Of a DNA stretch of 64,000 nt, positions 42,983 through 54,146 are shown piece after piece. A program made the position numbers and the translations under genes. The first letter of the stretch is position 1; each line of letters begins with the position of its first letter. This DNA comes from Aaosphaeria pasadenensis (lineage: Eukaryota > Ascomycota > Dothideomycetes > Pleosporales), in contig JAKLMB010000001.1 in assembly GCA_022813625.1 (NCBI GenBank), forward strand, positions 186,001 to 250,000, given 5' to 3'. The notes under the pieces were generated by a model that ran no database searches, was not told where the DNA came from, and worked only from the letters and a program-made list of their open reading frames with translations.

Positions 42983-44476
42983 ATGATGAGGTTGGCACGA
43001 GCAACCGCCATCTCGGCTGCCCTCTTTGCAGGATCAGCATACGCTGATACTTGCTCTTCTGTCGAAGCCTTGGGATACATCAATGTTACACGGCCCTTGA
43101 GTCTCGCCTATTTGGAAGAACAGAGCCAATACTGGTCTACATCATGCAGTGCACTTAAGCCGGAATGCATCATCTTTCCCAAGACCACGGAAGAGGTCTC
43201 CACTGTCGTAAAACTACTATACAACTCGACGGAAAAGTTTGCCGTCAAATCAGGGGGACACAATCCCAACAATGGCTTTGCGAGTGTTGATGGGGCTCCA
43301 TTGATCGTCACTGAACACCTTGATCAAAGCGATCTCGATCCAGCAACCGGGATTGTAGATGTTGGCCCCGGGAACAGGCTTGACGGGATCTCGGCGAAGC
43401 TGCAAGGCACAGGATGGACATTTGTTGGTGGCCGCATTGGCAACACAGGTGTTGGTGGCTTGGTTTTGGGCGGAGGGCTCAGCTATATGTCTACGCAATA
43501 CGGATGGGCTGCGTCCTCAGTGCTTGAGTACACAGTTGTTCTCGCCAACGGCACCATAGCCAAGGTCTCTAAAGACTCATATCCGGACTTCTTTAAAGCA
43601 CTTAAGGGAGGAGGCAACAATTTCGGCATCGTGACCAACTACCGACTTCAAGCATACCGCCAGGCAAATATCTGGGGCGGCAACCTTGTCTTCCTACGTA
43701 CACCAGACAAGGATACAAAGCTCTTGAAAGCTGTCCGTGACTGGACAGAGTACAATACGGACGACAAGGCTTCAGTCATTGTCACTGCAGAGCGTGCCAA
43801 CCTAAACGTTGTGGATTCATGGATCATCTTTCTCTTCTATGATGGGCCAAGCCCACCAACTGGACTTTTCAAGAACTTTACGGACGTTGGCCCCACTTTG
43901 AATACTTGTCGCGAGCGAACATACGCCGATCTCATGGCATTCAGCAACTGGGTGGTAGTCAAGGGTTCTGTGGTACAAATTGCGACCGAGACCATACCTC
44001 TTCCTTCGGCTGAGAACAAAGTCAAGGTCATGGATGCACTCCATGCTCACTGGCGCAATATCTCCAGTACTACCTTGGCTGTACCTGGCATTGTTGCTTC
44101 AATCGCCTGGCAACCATTCCCCAAGAAGATTGCGGAGCAGGCAAAGAGACTTAGTCCTGATCTTATCGATGCCGATGACGACGTCGATAAAATCATCATA
44201 GAGATGAACTACAGCTTTATTCCGCAGACTGAGTATAACCGCATGGCTAATACTATGGAGACCACATATTCTGGTGTTCGCAACAGGGTTGTTGGGTGGC
44301 AGGCTGACGGTACTTTGCCTGATACCTACCTCCCAGTGTTCATGAACTACGGATTTTACCGCCAGGACTATTTCGGCCGTCTTAAACCCCAGAGCAGAGC
44401 ACTTGCAAAGAGGGTCGCTGAAAGCGTTGATCCAACCGGTTTCTTTAGGGATAGAACAGGAGGATGGAGGCCATAA
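42983..44476 (+). CDS. Secreted FAD-linked oxidoreductase, BBE/VAO type
   Basis: A single exon of 497 residues from the ATG at 42983. A signal peptide (about 1-21, ending GSAYA) precedes the mature part. The FAD-binding PCMH fold spans about 55-230. SGGHNPN holds His93 at the position where berberine-bridge-type enzymes bind FAD covalently. VGGRIGNTGVGGLVLGGG lacks the cysteine that gives bicovalent linkage, so single histidyl linkage is expected. The C-terminus has the typical YFGRLKPQSRALAKRVAESVDPTGFF segment. Several Asn-x-Ser/Thr sites suggest glycosylation. Such extracellular oxidases act on sugars, oligosaccharides, lignin-type alcohols or secondary metabolites. The substrate cannot be deduced. 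Its place between two F-box-like paralogues in a sparse region suggests accessory content, though the reading frame is fully intact. Confidence 0.92.
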   Translation: MMRLARATAISAALFAGSAYADTCSSVEALGYINVTRPLSLAYLEEQSQYWSTSCSALKPECIIFPKTTEEVSTVVKLLYNSTEKFAVKSGGHNPNNGFASVDGAPLIVTEHLDQSDLDPATGIVDVGPGNRLDGISAKLQGTGWTFVGGRIGNTGVGGLVLGGGLSYMSTQYGWAASSVLEYTVVLANGTIAKVSKDSYPDFFKALKGGGNNFGIVTNYRLQAYRQANIWGGNLVFLRTPDKDTKLLKAVRDWTEYNTDDKASVIVTAERANLNVVDSWIIFLFYDGPSPPTGLFKNFTDVGPTLNTCRERTYADLMAFSNWVVVKGSVVQIATETIPLPSAENKVKVMDALHAHWRNISSTTLAVPGIVASIAWQPFPKKIAEQAKRLSPDLIDADDDVDKIIIEMNYSFIPQTEYNRMANTMETTYSGVRNRVVGWQADGTLPDTYLPVFMNYGFYRQDYFGRLKPQSRALAKRVAESVDPTGFFRDRTGGWRP

Positions 44477-46666
44477 ATCCATTTGACGGCTCTTTTCAAT
44501 TGGTTCTACGCTCTAATTCGTTTCCTATAGTGTGGTTTCCATTGATATGTGGCGTCTCCATAGTGTCGAGGGATATACTGTATGTAGGTAGTTATATTAA
44601 TGATCAAGCTTACCATATCATTGCATACTATTGTCATAACGATCGTGTCACAATAAAATCAGCCTCCACAATCGATGAATGGCAGGAATCACTAATCGAC
44701 TTTCATTCGCCCTTGTATTATCGCATTGTTGGTGAAATGAGTCAACCGCTCTTGACACAGTCGCTATGCTGAGGTGATGGGCAGCACTGTGATTGGCTGT
44801 TCTTACACTGGCTAGCCGTAGCCGGATTAGTTCCATAGGCAACCTCAACATCGTGCCTCTTACCAACAGTCTCGACAGCTCAATGTACGACAAGCGAATA
44901 TAGTCAACAAAGACATTCATGCAAGATCGTGCACCCGTTGGTCGAATTAATCCCGGAGAACGTCTCCGTTCATGACCAAGCTAATTGCCAACACAGACAT
45001 TGGCGCAAGTTCTTGGTCTCCATGTAAGGCTAGTTCATTGGGAGAACAAAGACAACTATTTCAGCGTCAAAATTTTCAGGCCGCCCTTGAACCACACAAA
45101 CCACCAGAGTGCTGGATTTATGTTGCCGCTGATACTTAGCTCGTAAATAGACATCACAATGTTCGTCCGATCCGAACGCGCAAACCCTGCCCGATCTAGC
45201 AAACCCAGGTACCGAACTCTCGTTAGACATCTAGAACCAAGTAACAACTACCTGACTAGAAGTTTTCTAGTCGTCTTATATTGCCCTCTGGGAATCTCAA
45301 TTTGTACTCCGTATTGGCTTTTGCATTTTCAAGCCACTGAGAGAGCATCACATAATTACTACTCATCATACCTGGTGGGATTTGAGTCTGTCTCACACCT
45401 TCATCATCAGCAGTGAAGCGCCGTCAATACAAGATCACTCCACTCAACAATGGGTTTTATAATACTGTCTGATGATGTGAGTCTAATTCGCCTGCTCGGG
45501 CGAATAATCTGATTCAAAACCTGCTTCATCAAAGAAAATACATTGACCAGTAAGGCGTTGGGAAGCCTCGCCTCTGGAGGGTAAGACGTACGTGGAGATT
45601 ACTCGACTTCGGAGGTTAACATGATGGCTTTCTGGCGTCTCTTCCAAGCTTTGCACATGCCAGTTTCTGGTCTTTAGCGAACGCCAAAGCCGTCGTAAAC
45701 AGACATTCGGGTTCGGATTTCAGCATGCGTGACCTGATCCGTTCGAGTGGTAACAGCGGAAGCTGATCGGTTAACGCCTTTGTGGCTGATGTCTACCCCT
45801 CAGCCCCGGTCACTATTTTCTTTATTCTCTGAATAGTTCGACAACCACCCTATAGCAGTAAACCTCCGCCGAGACGGAAATGCGCATGCTTTATAATTGC
45901 CAATCTGTTCGGCATAGGACTTACTCAACAGGAACATTCACGTCTTACTCCACGGTGTAGAACCCGTAAGTCGTTGGCAGATGGGCAAACAATGGTGTAG
46001 TGCCGTGATGATAATGAATCTTATCACTTTTTCTTTCATCGATGATTGAGATTTGAAATACATAGAATTGCGCACGGATGCTACCGGAGGTGTATCGGTT
46101 CAAGCCCCCCGCAAGCCACAAAGAACATCGGGGTCATCTCCCCTATGGACATCTAGAACTTGAGACTATGATGCACATAGCCTACCCAAGTCGGCACTTA
46201 CACGTGGGAAAACTTGGTCTACCAGAAAATAGTAAGTGAAAACTACGTAAATGGAGAAGGCCTACCGTCATTCCTACCTCGCACCACCTTACTTACATAG
46301 GTACAACATACATCACGGCCCTTTTCTAGTTGCTAGTATGCGGGATGCCACGCGCCCCAAGTCTTGACCGGCCAGTCAGACGGGTAATGTACCATTTGCA
46401 CATTTGGTCGCCGACGATGTAGCGCCGCCTCATCCCTGCATCCTGAACTCGATAAAGTTTCCTCCTACCCCCGACGGTTCGAAACCCGTATTCTACTGCT
46501 CTTTGTTGCGACCCAGCTAGTTGGGATAAATTTTTCAAAGTACGGGGGGGAATATCTCCTATAGACATTAAGCAAGTCATATGTTCATTCTGCCCACCCC
46601 TGGAGTTTCGTTTCGAGTTTTCCAAGGAGGATCACCAGAACCTAGTTTGATGTCTCACGCTTCATT
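44477..46666. other. Gene-poor stretch between the FAD oxidase and paralogue B
   Basis: About 2.2 kb with no supported gene. Two short stretches resemble a tRNA B-box (near 46099 and 46476), but no cloverleaf can be drawn. A minus-strand frame at 46326-46625 is basic and lacks a family. The region is a candidate for decayed genes or mobile DNA too old to recognise by eye. Confidence 0.4.
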
Positions 46667-47614
46667 ATGACGACCGCTCTAAAACGCAAACGTGGGGAAG
46701 TGCCTACAAGAATCGGCTCCGATCTAAAAAGAACTCGATTAAGAGTTGCCAGGCCTTCATTTTTCCTTCTTCCCCGAGAATTGCGGGACCAGATCTATCA
46801 CGAGATATGGAAGACTGCCGCTCCCTCTGTGGTGCAGATCCATGACTACACCTTCGATGTCGATTATGAATGTGCAAAGACACAAAATTTCGATGACCCC
46901 ATACAGCCCAAAGACCAACCAAAGTCCACAAATCCAAAAAGACGAGGCCGGCCTACGAGGCCACGTTCGCCGTGGTTCCAAGCCAGCAAGCAGTTCATGC
47001 AGGAGGCAATCGATCAGTTTCACAGAAGATCTCATTGGAAGCTACAAACGAAAGCAACACCACCGTCCACACCACATAACAGACCCAAAATAATTGCCCA
47101 TTCTTGCCTGCTCAATCCTTGGCACGGAAAGACCCTAGCATTGACAGACAAGTACGCCTACTGCACCATGTCAATTCAGGATGACGGGAAAGTCGGTGCC
47201 GTACTTGGGTTCACGGATGCCAATTCTCGCTATTTTGAAGGTCTGCGAGCGTTAGCAGGTGATTCGCCGAGATTGGGGCAGTTGAATGTTACTTTCGGTG
47301 TCAGCTCCCAGAGCCTTTTTGTGCTCGGTGGATTGGTGCCGAGAGTGGATTTTTCGGCTCTTGGACACCTCAACGCTCCAAATCTTCAACATGTCAATTT
47401 AAATGTGATATTGACAAAGGGGAATAAATTCGATGATTCGCTGAAAGGATATATCACAGCCGAGACAAAGAGCATTGGTGAGATTATCCTTGGAGGGAAA
47501 GGAAAGGAGTATTCCGCCACCATCACTCGTGCGAATTCCGATTACTACGGAGATGCCTACTTTTCCAAAAACCCCAGAGCAATGGTATGGAAGTATAGTA
47601 TCTGCAGAGTTTAA
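46667..47614 (+). CDS. F-box-like (2EXR-type) fungal family protein, paralogue B
   Basis: A single exon of 315 residues starting MTTALKRKRGEVP, a basic tail that could be a nuclear signal. FFLLPRELRDQIYHEIWK at about 31-50 is the F-box-like element shared with the minus-strand paralogue at 40055-40975. Both continue with a hydrophobic/aromatic strand, a W-x-x-x-S-x-Q element, a FGVSS motif and a Val-rich C-terminal strand. The two copies point away from each other and enclose the FAD oxidase. No intron, no signal peptide, no catalytic motif seen. The role is unknown; protein binding is the best guess from the family. Confidence 0.65.
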   Translation: MTTALKRKRGEVPTRIGSDLKRTRLRVARPSFFLLPRELRDQIYHEIWKTAAPSVVQIHDYTFDVDYECAKTQNFDDPIQPKDQPKSTNPKRRGRPTRPRSPWFQASKQFMQEAIDQFHRRSHWKLQTKATPPSTPHNRPKIIAHSCLLNPWHGKTLALTDKYAYCTMSIQDDGKVGAVLGFTDANSRYFEGLRALAGDSPRLGQLNVTFGVSSQSLFVLGGLVPRVDFSALGHLNAPNLQHVNLNVILTKGNKFDDSLKGYITAETKSIGEIILGGKGKEYSATITRANSDYYGDAYFSKNPRAMVWKYSICRV

Positions 47615-47969
47615 AAAGAATGCAGTGGGCCAATGCTTGGTTGCTTTAACAGCGTTATGCTTGTCAATCGATAGTTTTGCATGTTTGTAAAGAACCTCAT
47701 ATCACACCAGAGTAGCATGAGCATATCAAATATCTACACCTTTGACTCAATACCTTAACCCTTCGTCCTCTGGTAGTCACTACGACCCTATTTACTCCTG
47801 TAGCCATTCGAAAAGGTACGAATGTCAAGTATTATCCAAAACGCAAGAACGCCGAAACGCTGACATGATGAGGGCGAACCGATAGAAAGTATCAAGAACT
47901 TGCACATGACTCCAATGCGGACAAGGGAGTTGTATTATTATATTGAAGCGGTCATGTTGATCATCTCAA
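47615..47969. other. Intergenic between convergent genes
   Basis: About 355 bases holding the 3' flanks of paralogue B and the Dnt1/Net1-like gene. Nothing else seen. Confidence 0.6.
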
Positions 47970-50900
47970 TCATGCAATTGTACAACCAGCTCCCTCGGGC
48001 CTCTTTCCATGATTGTCACTGTCACTGGAGCTAGAATCAGAACTGCTATCTTCATCGCTATCCTCGCTGAAGGCCAATGCCCTTTTCTTGATATTTGGGT
48101 TGCTTAATTTACCCATACTAGTCGAGCTTGGGTCAAACGTTTTGCCCTTCTGTGCTGTTTTGGTAGCAGAGCGTTCTGCAAGGAGTTGCTGTTTTATGTT
48201 CGGAAATTGGTGCGTGCGGCGAGCCGTATTGAGAAGCTGTGAAGAGCGGGCAGCAGGCGTATGCGGGGTGCCCTGGGAGCTCGACGGCATTGATCTCGCG
48301 ACTCCCGTTCCAGCGGCCCGTGCAGCCAGAGGAAGAGGTTGCGAGCTCGAGATGGGTGGGGTTGGCGCGGACGTCGCTCCGCCGGCTTTCGCCCGTGCAG
48401 TCTGAGGAAGTGCCGGTGGGGAGGATGGTGGAATAGCGGGCAGATTCGTGGCTGGATTTGCAGCTGGCGTTTCGTCCTCATCGGAATCATCTTGCTCACT
48501 CTCGCTATTGGAACTACTCGTCCCGGAGTCACTGTCTTCGCTTTCTTCGCTCTCTTCTTGGTCCTCAATAGCAGTTGCTGTTTTCTCTGGTGCCGGAGTA
48601 AATTCCGGAGACTCATCTTCACCTTCTGATTGTTCCGGGGTGGGAGAGCGGCTCAAGAAGCGAGCTGGCTGGTGTGAAGCAGCTGGTGAGGATCTCGTAG
48701 ATGACACACCGCTCTCTGGAGGAGAATTCTCGCGCTCCTCTTCAGCCTCCAAATCAGAAGCAGATGTGGAGGTAGAGCGAGTGCTCGCGTCCGGTTGGTA
48801 TGCCAAAGGTTTGTCTTTCCCATCGACTTCCGCGCTTTGGGTTAGGGTTCCGAAACTCCAGGATGGTGCCCGTGCTATCGGCGCCGCTGAGTTCGCATCC
48901 ATCCTTGCATTCTGTGTCTCACCAGAGTTTTCTTTACCGGTGACGCTCTCTTGGTTATCTCCACCTGCGACCTCTTGAGCAGTAGCTTCTTTCATTATTT
49001 GGTCAATGTCCGAATCAACTTTATCGGACCTCATACTTCCTGTGCTCACTTGATGTTCACGGTCTTCTTCCTCATTCTCGTCGTCTTCATAAGATGATTC
49101 GGCACTAGAAACAACCATGGGATCCTCCACTGTATTCCCTGGAGATGACGGGACAGCCGCCGGGGAACCATCTAGTGCGTTCTCTTGCGTAGTCGTCTTT
49201 TGTGTTTCAGAAGACAATCCATTGACCGGTGTAAATGTCTGAGCTATTCCCATAGCACCCTGCGCCGTGGTCGAGTCCGAGCGAGGTTCTGTGGTAGGTT
49301 GATCTCTAACATTCTCTGGAACTTGAATTTGAATGCTACGGGGTTGTGCTTTTGCTGATTGGGAATCGATAGAAGCTCTCTGTGTATGCTTGCCATCGTC
49401 CGTTATGGGGCTCTTCAACTGGGGAGACACTGTTTCTTTGTTTTGAGATGGTGTCGTCGACCTGTGCTTTTGCTGTTTAGGACTAGAAAGTGCCACTTGT
49501 GATTGGCGGCCGGCCTTCTTTGGTGCAGAATCTCGCGTGGTTTGACTTTTGGGTGTAACATGATTGCTTGAGTCTTCTATTTGCCACATGTTTTGTACTG
49601 GTGTCGACGTGGGACATTCTTGTACAAAGACAAAACCCTCAGCTTTTGGAGCAAGGCTTGTGCCAGGGGGGGGCATTTCCTGAGAAACTTGTTCGCCGCC
49701 GACAACCTTAGAAGGGGTGATAGCGATCGAGGTATCTGCGTCCATGTTTGTACTCATGAAAGTTTGCCATGACGATGCTGGGGTAGAATAAATGTCCACT
49801 GGAACTCCGTCCGAATCCCGCTTGTTCTTACTTCCTCGGGGTCTCCCACGCGGCCTCTTAGCTGTTCCAGGCGTATCTGCAGCAAACGAGATTGTCGCCC
49901 GAGAAGCGGCCTGTTTGGGTGTTTGCTGTTTTAAGGGCGTTTCGGGCTTTGCCATCTCGTAATACTTCTTGGAAGGTTTGGGCAGTCCGGATGACCTAAT
50001 TGATTTTGAGGAAGATTTATTACTGGATTTTGTTGAAGACTTTGGTGTCGAAACCTTATCGAGTCTCTGGTCTTCGTTGTGATGAACCATGGCAAGTGTC
50101 TTACTGGCATAGAAGGGTGACACTTCCCGTAGTTGATCATTAAGAGTGACTTGCGAGGAGAGCAACGAACCATTTGTGGATAGCTGATCCTCCCCACCAA
50201 CCTTCCTTGCAATCTTGGGCACAGGGCGATGAGGTCTTTGAGGTTCAGATTTCTGTGTATTGACTGCACTGGCCCGGGAGGGAATGACGACCTGTACACC
50301 GCGACTGGCGTTATTGTCATTGTGGCTGTTTGATACGGCACTGCCTGAGGATTGACCATTCACACGACCGGAAATCTCCCCCTTACCAGGCGAGGGTCGT
50401 TTCGGTGATCCGGTTAAGAGCACAGAAGAGCTAACGGAGTCTTCTCGTTGCACCTCGGGTTCAGAAGAATGATCATTCATACTCGATCGCTGTCTCTGGG
50501 CTGATTGAGGTGTGGATACGATTTCGTCGTCGAAAGACATTGGTATCTTGAAAGATTTGCCTCTTGTGTTGGGTGTTTTCGAAATTGCACTTTTATCGTA
50601 TGTTTTCTTCTGGGGTTGACTGGATTTTTGAGCAGAATCTACGGCTCGGATATTACGACGACTACTGTAAGTGATGACTGGCCTGGTAGGTCTTAGGAAT
50701 AGTTCTGGAGAGCTGGAATGTTGAACAGTCTCCTCATTGTTCGAAGGTGGTGTCAGTGGCCCATTTGCGTTCGCATCCTGTTGAGATGTGATTTCGGAGA
50801 TAACTGAGGTCGCCCTGCGAGCAGATGCAGCTTGATCTACTGTATTTTCCGACCGTGTAGTCGGAACACCGAGCTCAGGCGATTCCTCCTTGATGGCAGG

Positions 50901-51588
50901 TGGAAAGATCGCCTCGCCAGTTTGTGAATTCTGCACATAGATGACAGAAGCGCTTGACTTGGACCTCTGTGACTGCCCGGGAGGGCTCGGGTCTCTCGCG
51001 CCTAAAGCACCATTATCTGATTCTGTACTGAGAATTGGTCTGTCTTGTATAATCTCATCGTTGCGGTGCCCGTCAACTCGTCTTCGTTTGTTGGATTGTT
51101 CCTCGTGTGCATCTCTGTGACGTTTCTGGGCACTGATGGGCCGTAAATTCGAAGATATGGGAACTGAGAAGTCGCGGTAGGTGAAGCTGGGGACTACCCT
51201 GATCAGTCGCTTTTGTGGATCTGTTTCGCCCTCGTATATCGAAGCTACGGTATCACTTAGATCAAGATCGCATTCGTAGGCATCTTGTAATTTCAGAATC
51301 GTGAAATGGCTACATTTCTGTTAACCTTTACGTTTGCATACCCAGAATTGCGTTGCGGGAGACTGACACTGCTTCATGAGGTTGAAGATAGTTGCGCTTG
51401 TAGCGCTCTTCAATCTGAGCCCATACTTCTTCGAGAGTTTGTTCCGACTGCACGGGCAGCGCAAATCTCCTTCCCTTCAGCGCAGCGACTGCAAGTTCGC
51501 GATATTCTCTAGGCGCATGGGAGTTTTCTTCAGTAAGAGGCAGAACGTCAATGGTCAATCGCATCCGAGATGCTGCCGAAGCTGCCAT
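47970..51588 (-). CDS. Dnt1/Net1-like nucleolar protein with Cdc14-binding N-terminal domain
   Basis: Two exons (51588-51342 and 51283-47970) give 1186 residues. Residues 1 to about 130 match the N-terminal domain of the Dnt1/Net1/Tof2 family (Cytokin_check_N). They include RLTIDVLPL, TLEEVWAQIEERYKRNYL, and DAYECDLDLSDTVASIYEGE after the intron, then RLIRVVPSF. The remaining 1050 residues are disordered, rich in Ser, Thr, Pro and Glu. They carry many SP/TP sites, basic KRRR-type signals and an AT-hook-like GRPRGSKNK. The C-terminus is a long acidic Ser/Asp tail. Yeast Net1 anchors Cdc14 phosphatase and Sir2 at rDNA, and fission yeast Dnt1 restrains septation signalling. The 58-nt intron ends TACAAG; it is the only choice that keeps the domain in frame. 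The gene is divergent from an unknown basic protein. Confidence 0.78.
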
Positions 51589-51968
51589 GATTCAAGAACC
51601 GTAGCAGCAATGTTTGCGTTAGAAAGGCGTAACTGCATCATGTGGAGGCGGGAAGCCGTCGAAGATGCGGAGCTTGTGGTTGACCGAGTTAAAAAAGTGA
51701 TAGCTCTTCTCAAGCTGCCGCGGAATCTTGGCGCGTGACTGCGCGTTGAGCAAAAGGCGCTAGTCCCCAATAGCCTTTCGCTTCGCGTCCACCTTCACCC
51801 AAAACGTCTCTCTCAGTTCGCCCGGCTATCCACAGTAGATGACTTTTGGACTGAACGTCAACATTAGCAATAACGCGGACGTTGTCGATCTTCTCGCACT
51901 TGAGTGAATATCAGTATCTTCTAAATTGAGTTTTCTTTTACACTGGCCCAACGGGGTGGCTACACAGT
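51589..51968. promoter_or_regulatory. Divergent promoter between the Dnt1/Net1-like gene and an unknown gene
   Basis: A 380-base region between two head-to-head genes. No obvious TATA box or known box was noticed. The arrangement would permit co-expression of the two nuclear proteins. Confidence 0.45.
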
Positions 51969-54146
51969 ATGGAAAACTCTCACAAGCGCAAGCGCAAGCG
52001 CAAGCGTATTGCCTCCCCCAGCGATTCTGACATTGTTACAAGCTCCAAGAGCGATGCCTCTCATTCAAACAGCAGGCGATCAACTTATTTGCCAAATGCT
52101 ACAGATTGGGCATTTAGGATCAAAGTGATCTCTTCGCCTCATACCAGCGATGATTTACTTCGAGAGGCCATAGAAGGCTTGATCGTTACCTGCTTCCCGG
52201 ATGGTATCCTCGAAGAGCTAGGAATCGATGTTGTTAAAAAGCATATGAGGGAGCAAGCCGCACCCGAAGAAAATATCCGACGAGTACAGGCCATTTTCGA
52301 CCAAGAGATGATTTACCAAATAGCGCGGATGATGGCACCTCTTCTAGGGAACGAAGACAGACTTCGAGCTGGCATTGACTCAGTCGTCGCCGCAAGCTAC
52401 AAATTGCATAGCAAGACCCTGGATCCAAAGAATGTGATAGCGGCCATCTCCGATGTCCAGAAATCGCATGAACAACTCTTAGGCATCAAAGGTAACCCTC
52501 AAATGAGTGGGCTTGGTACTTCTGGCGCTATACGAGAATCCGTATCACCACGGACACATGACGAGCAGGCAGACGTGAAGCTCAAAGAAAATCCCAACAA
52601 CCAATCATTGGCACAAAAGGCTACGAATGAAGGCCAGGTCAGTTCAAGTCAAAGTTCCCGGAAGAAGCCTACTCGACTACTAACGAGGACCCGGAGATGG
52701 GATGTTGATGCGGCGCAAGTAACGAATTACGATATTCCTCTACATTTCAAGCGATCAAGCGACATTTTCGCCTACCACGCCTATCCTGTAATCAGAAGGG
52801 ATCTTGGTGACTCTGTGTCAGATTCTGAAATTCTAGCTCGAATTGAAATGCTCTTGCAAGAAATGTCCAAAGCAGAGCGGCAGGTATGGGCACTTAGCCT
52901 GCAGAAACTCCACGACGGTGACTTGTCCATGCTTAGACGAGTTTCAGCACAAATATTTTCGAGTGAAGGTAGAGCAACACCGTTTGCTCCTACGCATAAT
53001 GCAGACCTTTTAATTCAACACGAAATCTCAGATCGTGGAACCGGCCACACACAATCCGCCATCGAAAATCATTCCGCAAACATTGAGCATTCTGCAGTGA
53101 GAATAGTTGAACACGACCCCACCTCAAGCATGGTCAACATTAAAATGGAACCGAAGCAGGTTGACGGTATCTTATCTGGTGTACGTTCGGTATCCACCAG
53201 CCAGAGAGAGTTTCTACCAATGCAGTCAAGTGCATCTAATGTATGACTTCACCTCCACAACAATCTCCCACCTTCAGAGCTATTATGCTGACGACGTCTA
53301 GGATAAGCAACTCACTATTGCACCAAATTCCCTTTGCTCCCCTGACTTGTTGCCTGTACAATCCCTACTTCTCGGCGACTGGGATTCTCGTTCTCAAGAT
53401 TGTACAGAATTGTCGCACGTTTTGGTTCACGAACTTGATAAACGGGTACAAGCAACGGTACGTTATTTACGTATAGGGTGCAATAATTTAGCTGACAAAT
53501 TTCAGAGCTTCAAATTTTCCACCATATGGAGCCGGAAAGGCTGTTACGACAAAGCTAAGCTTGAAAATTTCATCCGAAATTCGAGAGAACCCATTACGAG
53601 TTCACGATTCCGCCTTGAACTGGAGAATAAACTTGTTCCTTGGGTCGTCACACACCCAGATGCATTCCCTGAACTTGTAACGGATCAGTTCATTTTTGTC
53701 CACTCTTTGCCGGTGAGTCTTCCTAACATGAGTTGCTGTTATCCTTCTCAAGTGTGCTAATCAATATCAGTTTGATACCCCAATTACTGACCTCGTCTTT
53801 GGTATGGACCTCCGCAGCCGTTTTGCCAACAGAGAAGCTGCCATACAGCATGTTCAGGCAGGTCTCACTGCAAGGAAGGTTTCGGAGGTATGTAATCCAC
53901 TTATTTATAGCTTTCAGTGGCATTAGCTTATGTTAATAGGAATCCAAGTTTGCCTCTGGAGGTCACCTGCTTTGGCCACATATTATCGAATGCCTCCAAT
54001 TATATGATACACGCGGCCCGCGCCCATGGGTGTATATTGATCGAGCTTTGCGATACTTTGTGTTTCAGAACAGAAAGCTTTTCCCCGAGATTAAAAATTT
54101 TGCCTTGGTAAAAGACTGGGAGAAATTCACCGGATCAACCTGGTGA
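51969..54146 (+). CDS. Unrecognised 652-residue basic protein, probably nuclear
   Basis: Five exons (51969-53240, 53302-53457, 53506-53712, 53771-53887, 53940-54146) give 652 residues. All four introns fall between codons. The N-terminus is a run of Lys-Arg repeats (KRKRKRKR, encoded by a GCAAGC-type hexamer) followed by an SDSD acidic patch, a plausible nuclear signal. Residues 40-160 look helical and ordered. Residues 180-400 are mostly disordered with a central ordered patch (YDIPLHFKRSSDIFAYHAYP). The C-terminal 230 residues look folded, with SRKGCYDKAKLENFI, LVTDQFIFVHSLP and a W-x-Y-I-D-R-A-L-R-Y element, ending KDWEKFTGSTW. I do not recognise the family. It is head-to-head with the Dnt1/Net1-like gene. 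The multi-exon structure with ordered ends argues that it is real and functional. Confidence 0.75.
51983..52006. repeat. Coding hexamer repeat (AAGCGC)n encoding Lys-Arg
   Basis: Near-perfect hexamers at the start of the unknown gene encode alternating Lys and Arg. The repeat could vary in length between strains. Confidence 0.85.

Noticed and set aside
46060..46520. Two B-box-like words (GGTTCAAGCC and GGTTCGAAACC)
   Set aside because: No A-box at the right spacing on either strand, and the T-stem does not pair, so no tRNA is called.
48013..48978. Several plus-strand frames of 100-180 codons over the Dnt1/Net1-like gene
   Set aside because: All are antisense to the acidic Ser-rich tail of the minus-strand gene and have no introns or family resemblance.
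50934..50938. Apparent start of the Dnt1/Net1-like gene at a GTG
   Set aside because: The frame continues upstream without a stop and joins through a 58-nt intron to an ATG exon carrying the conserved N-terminal domain.
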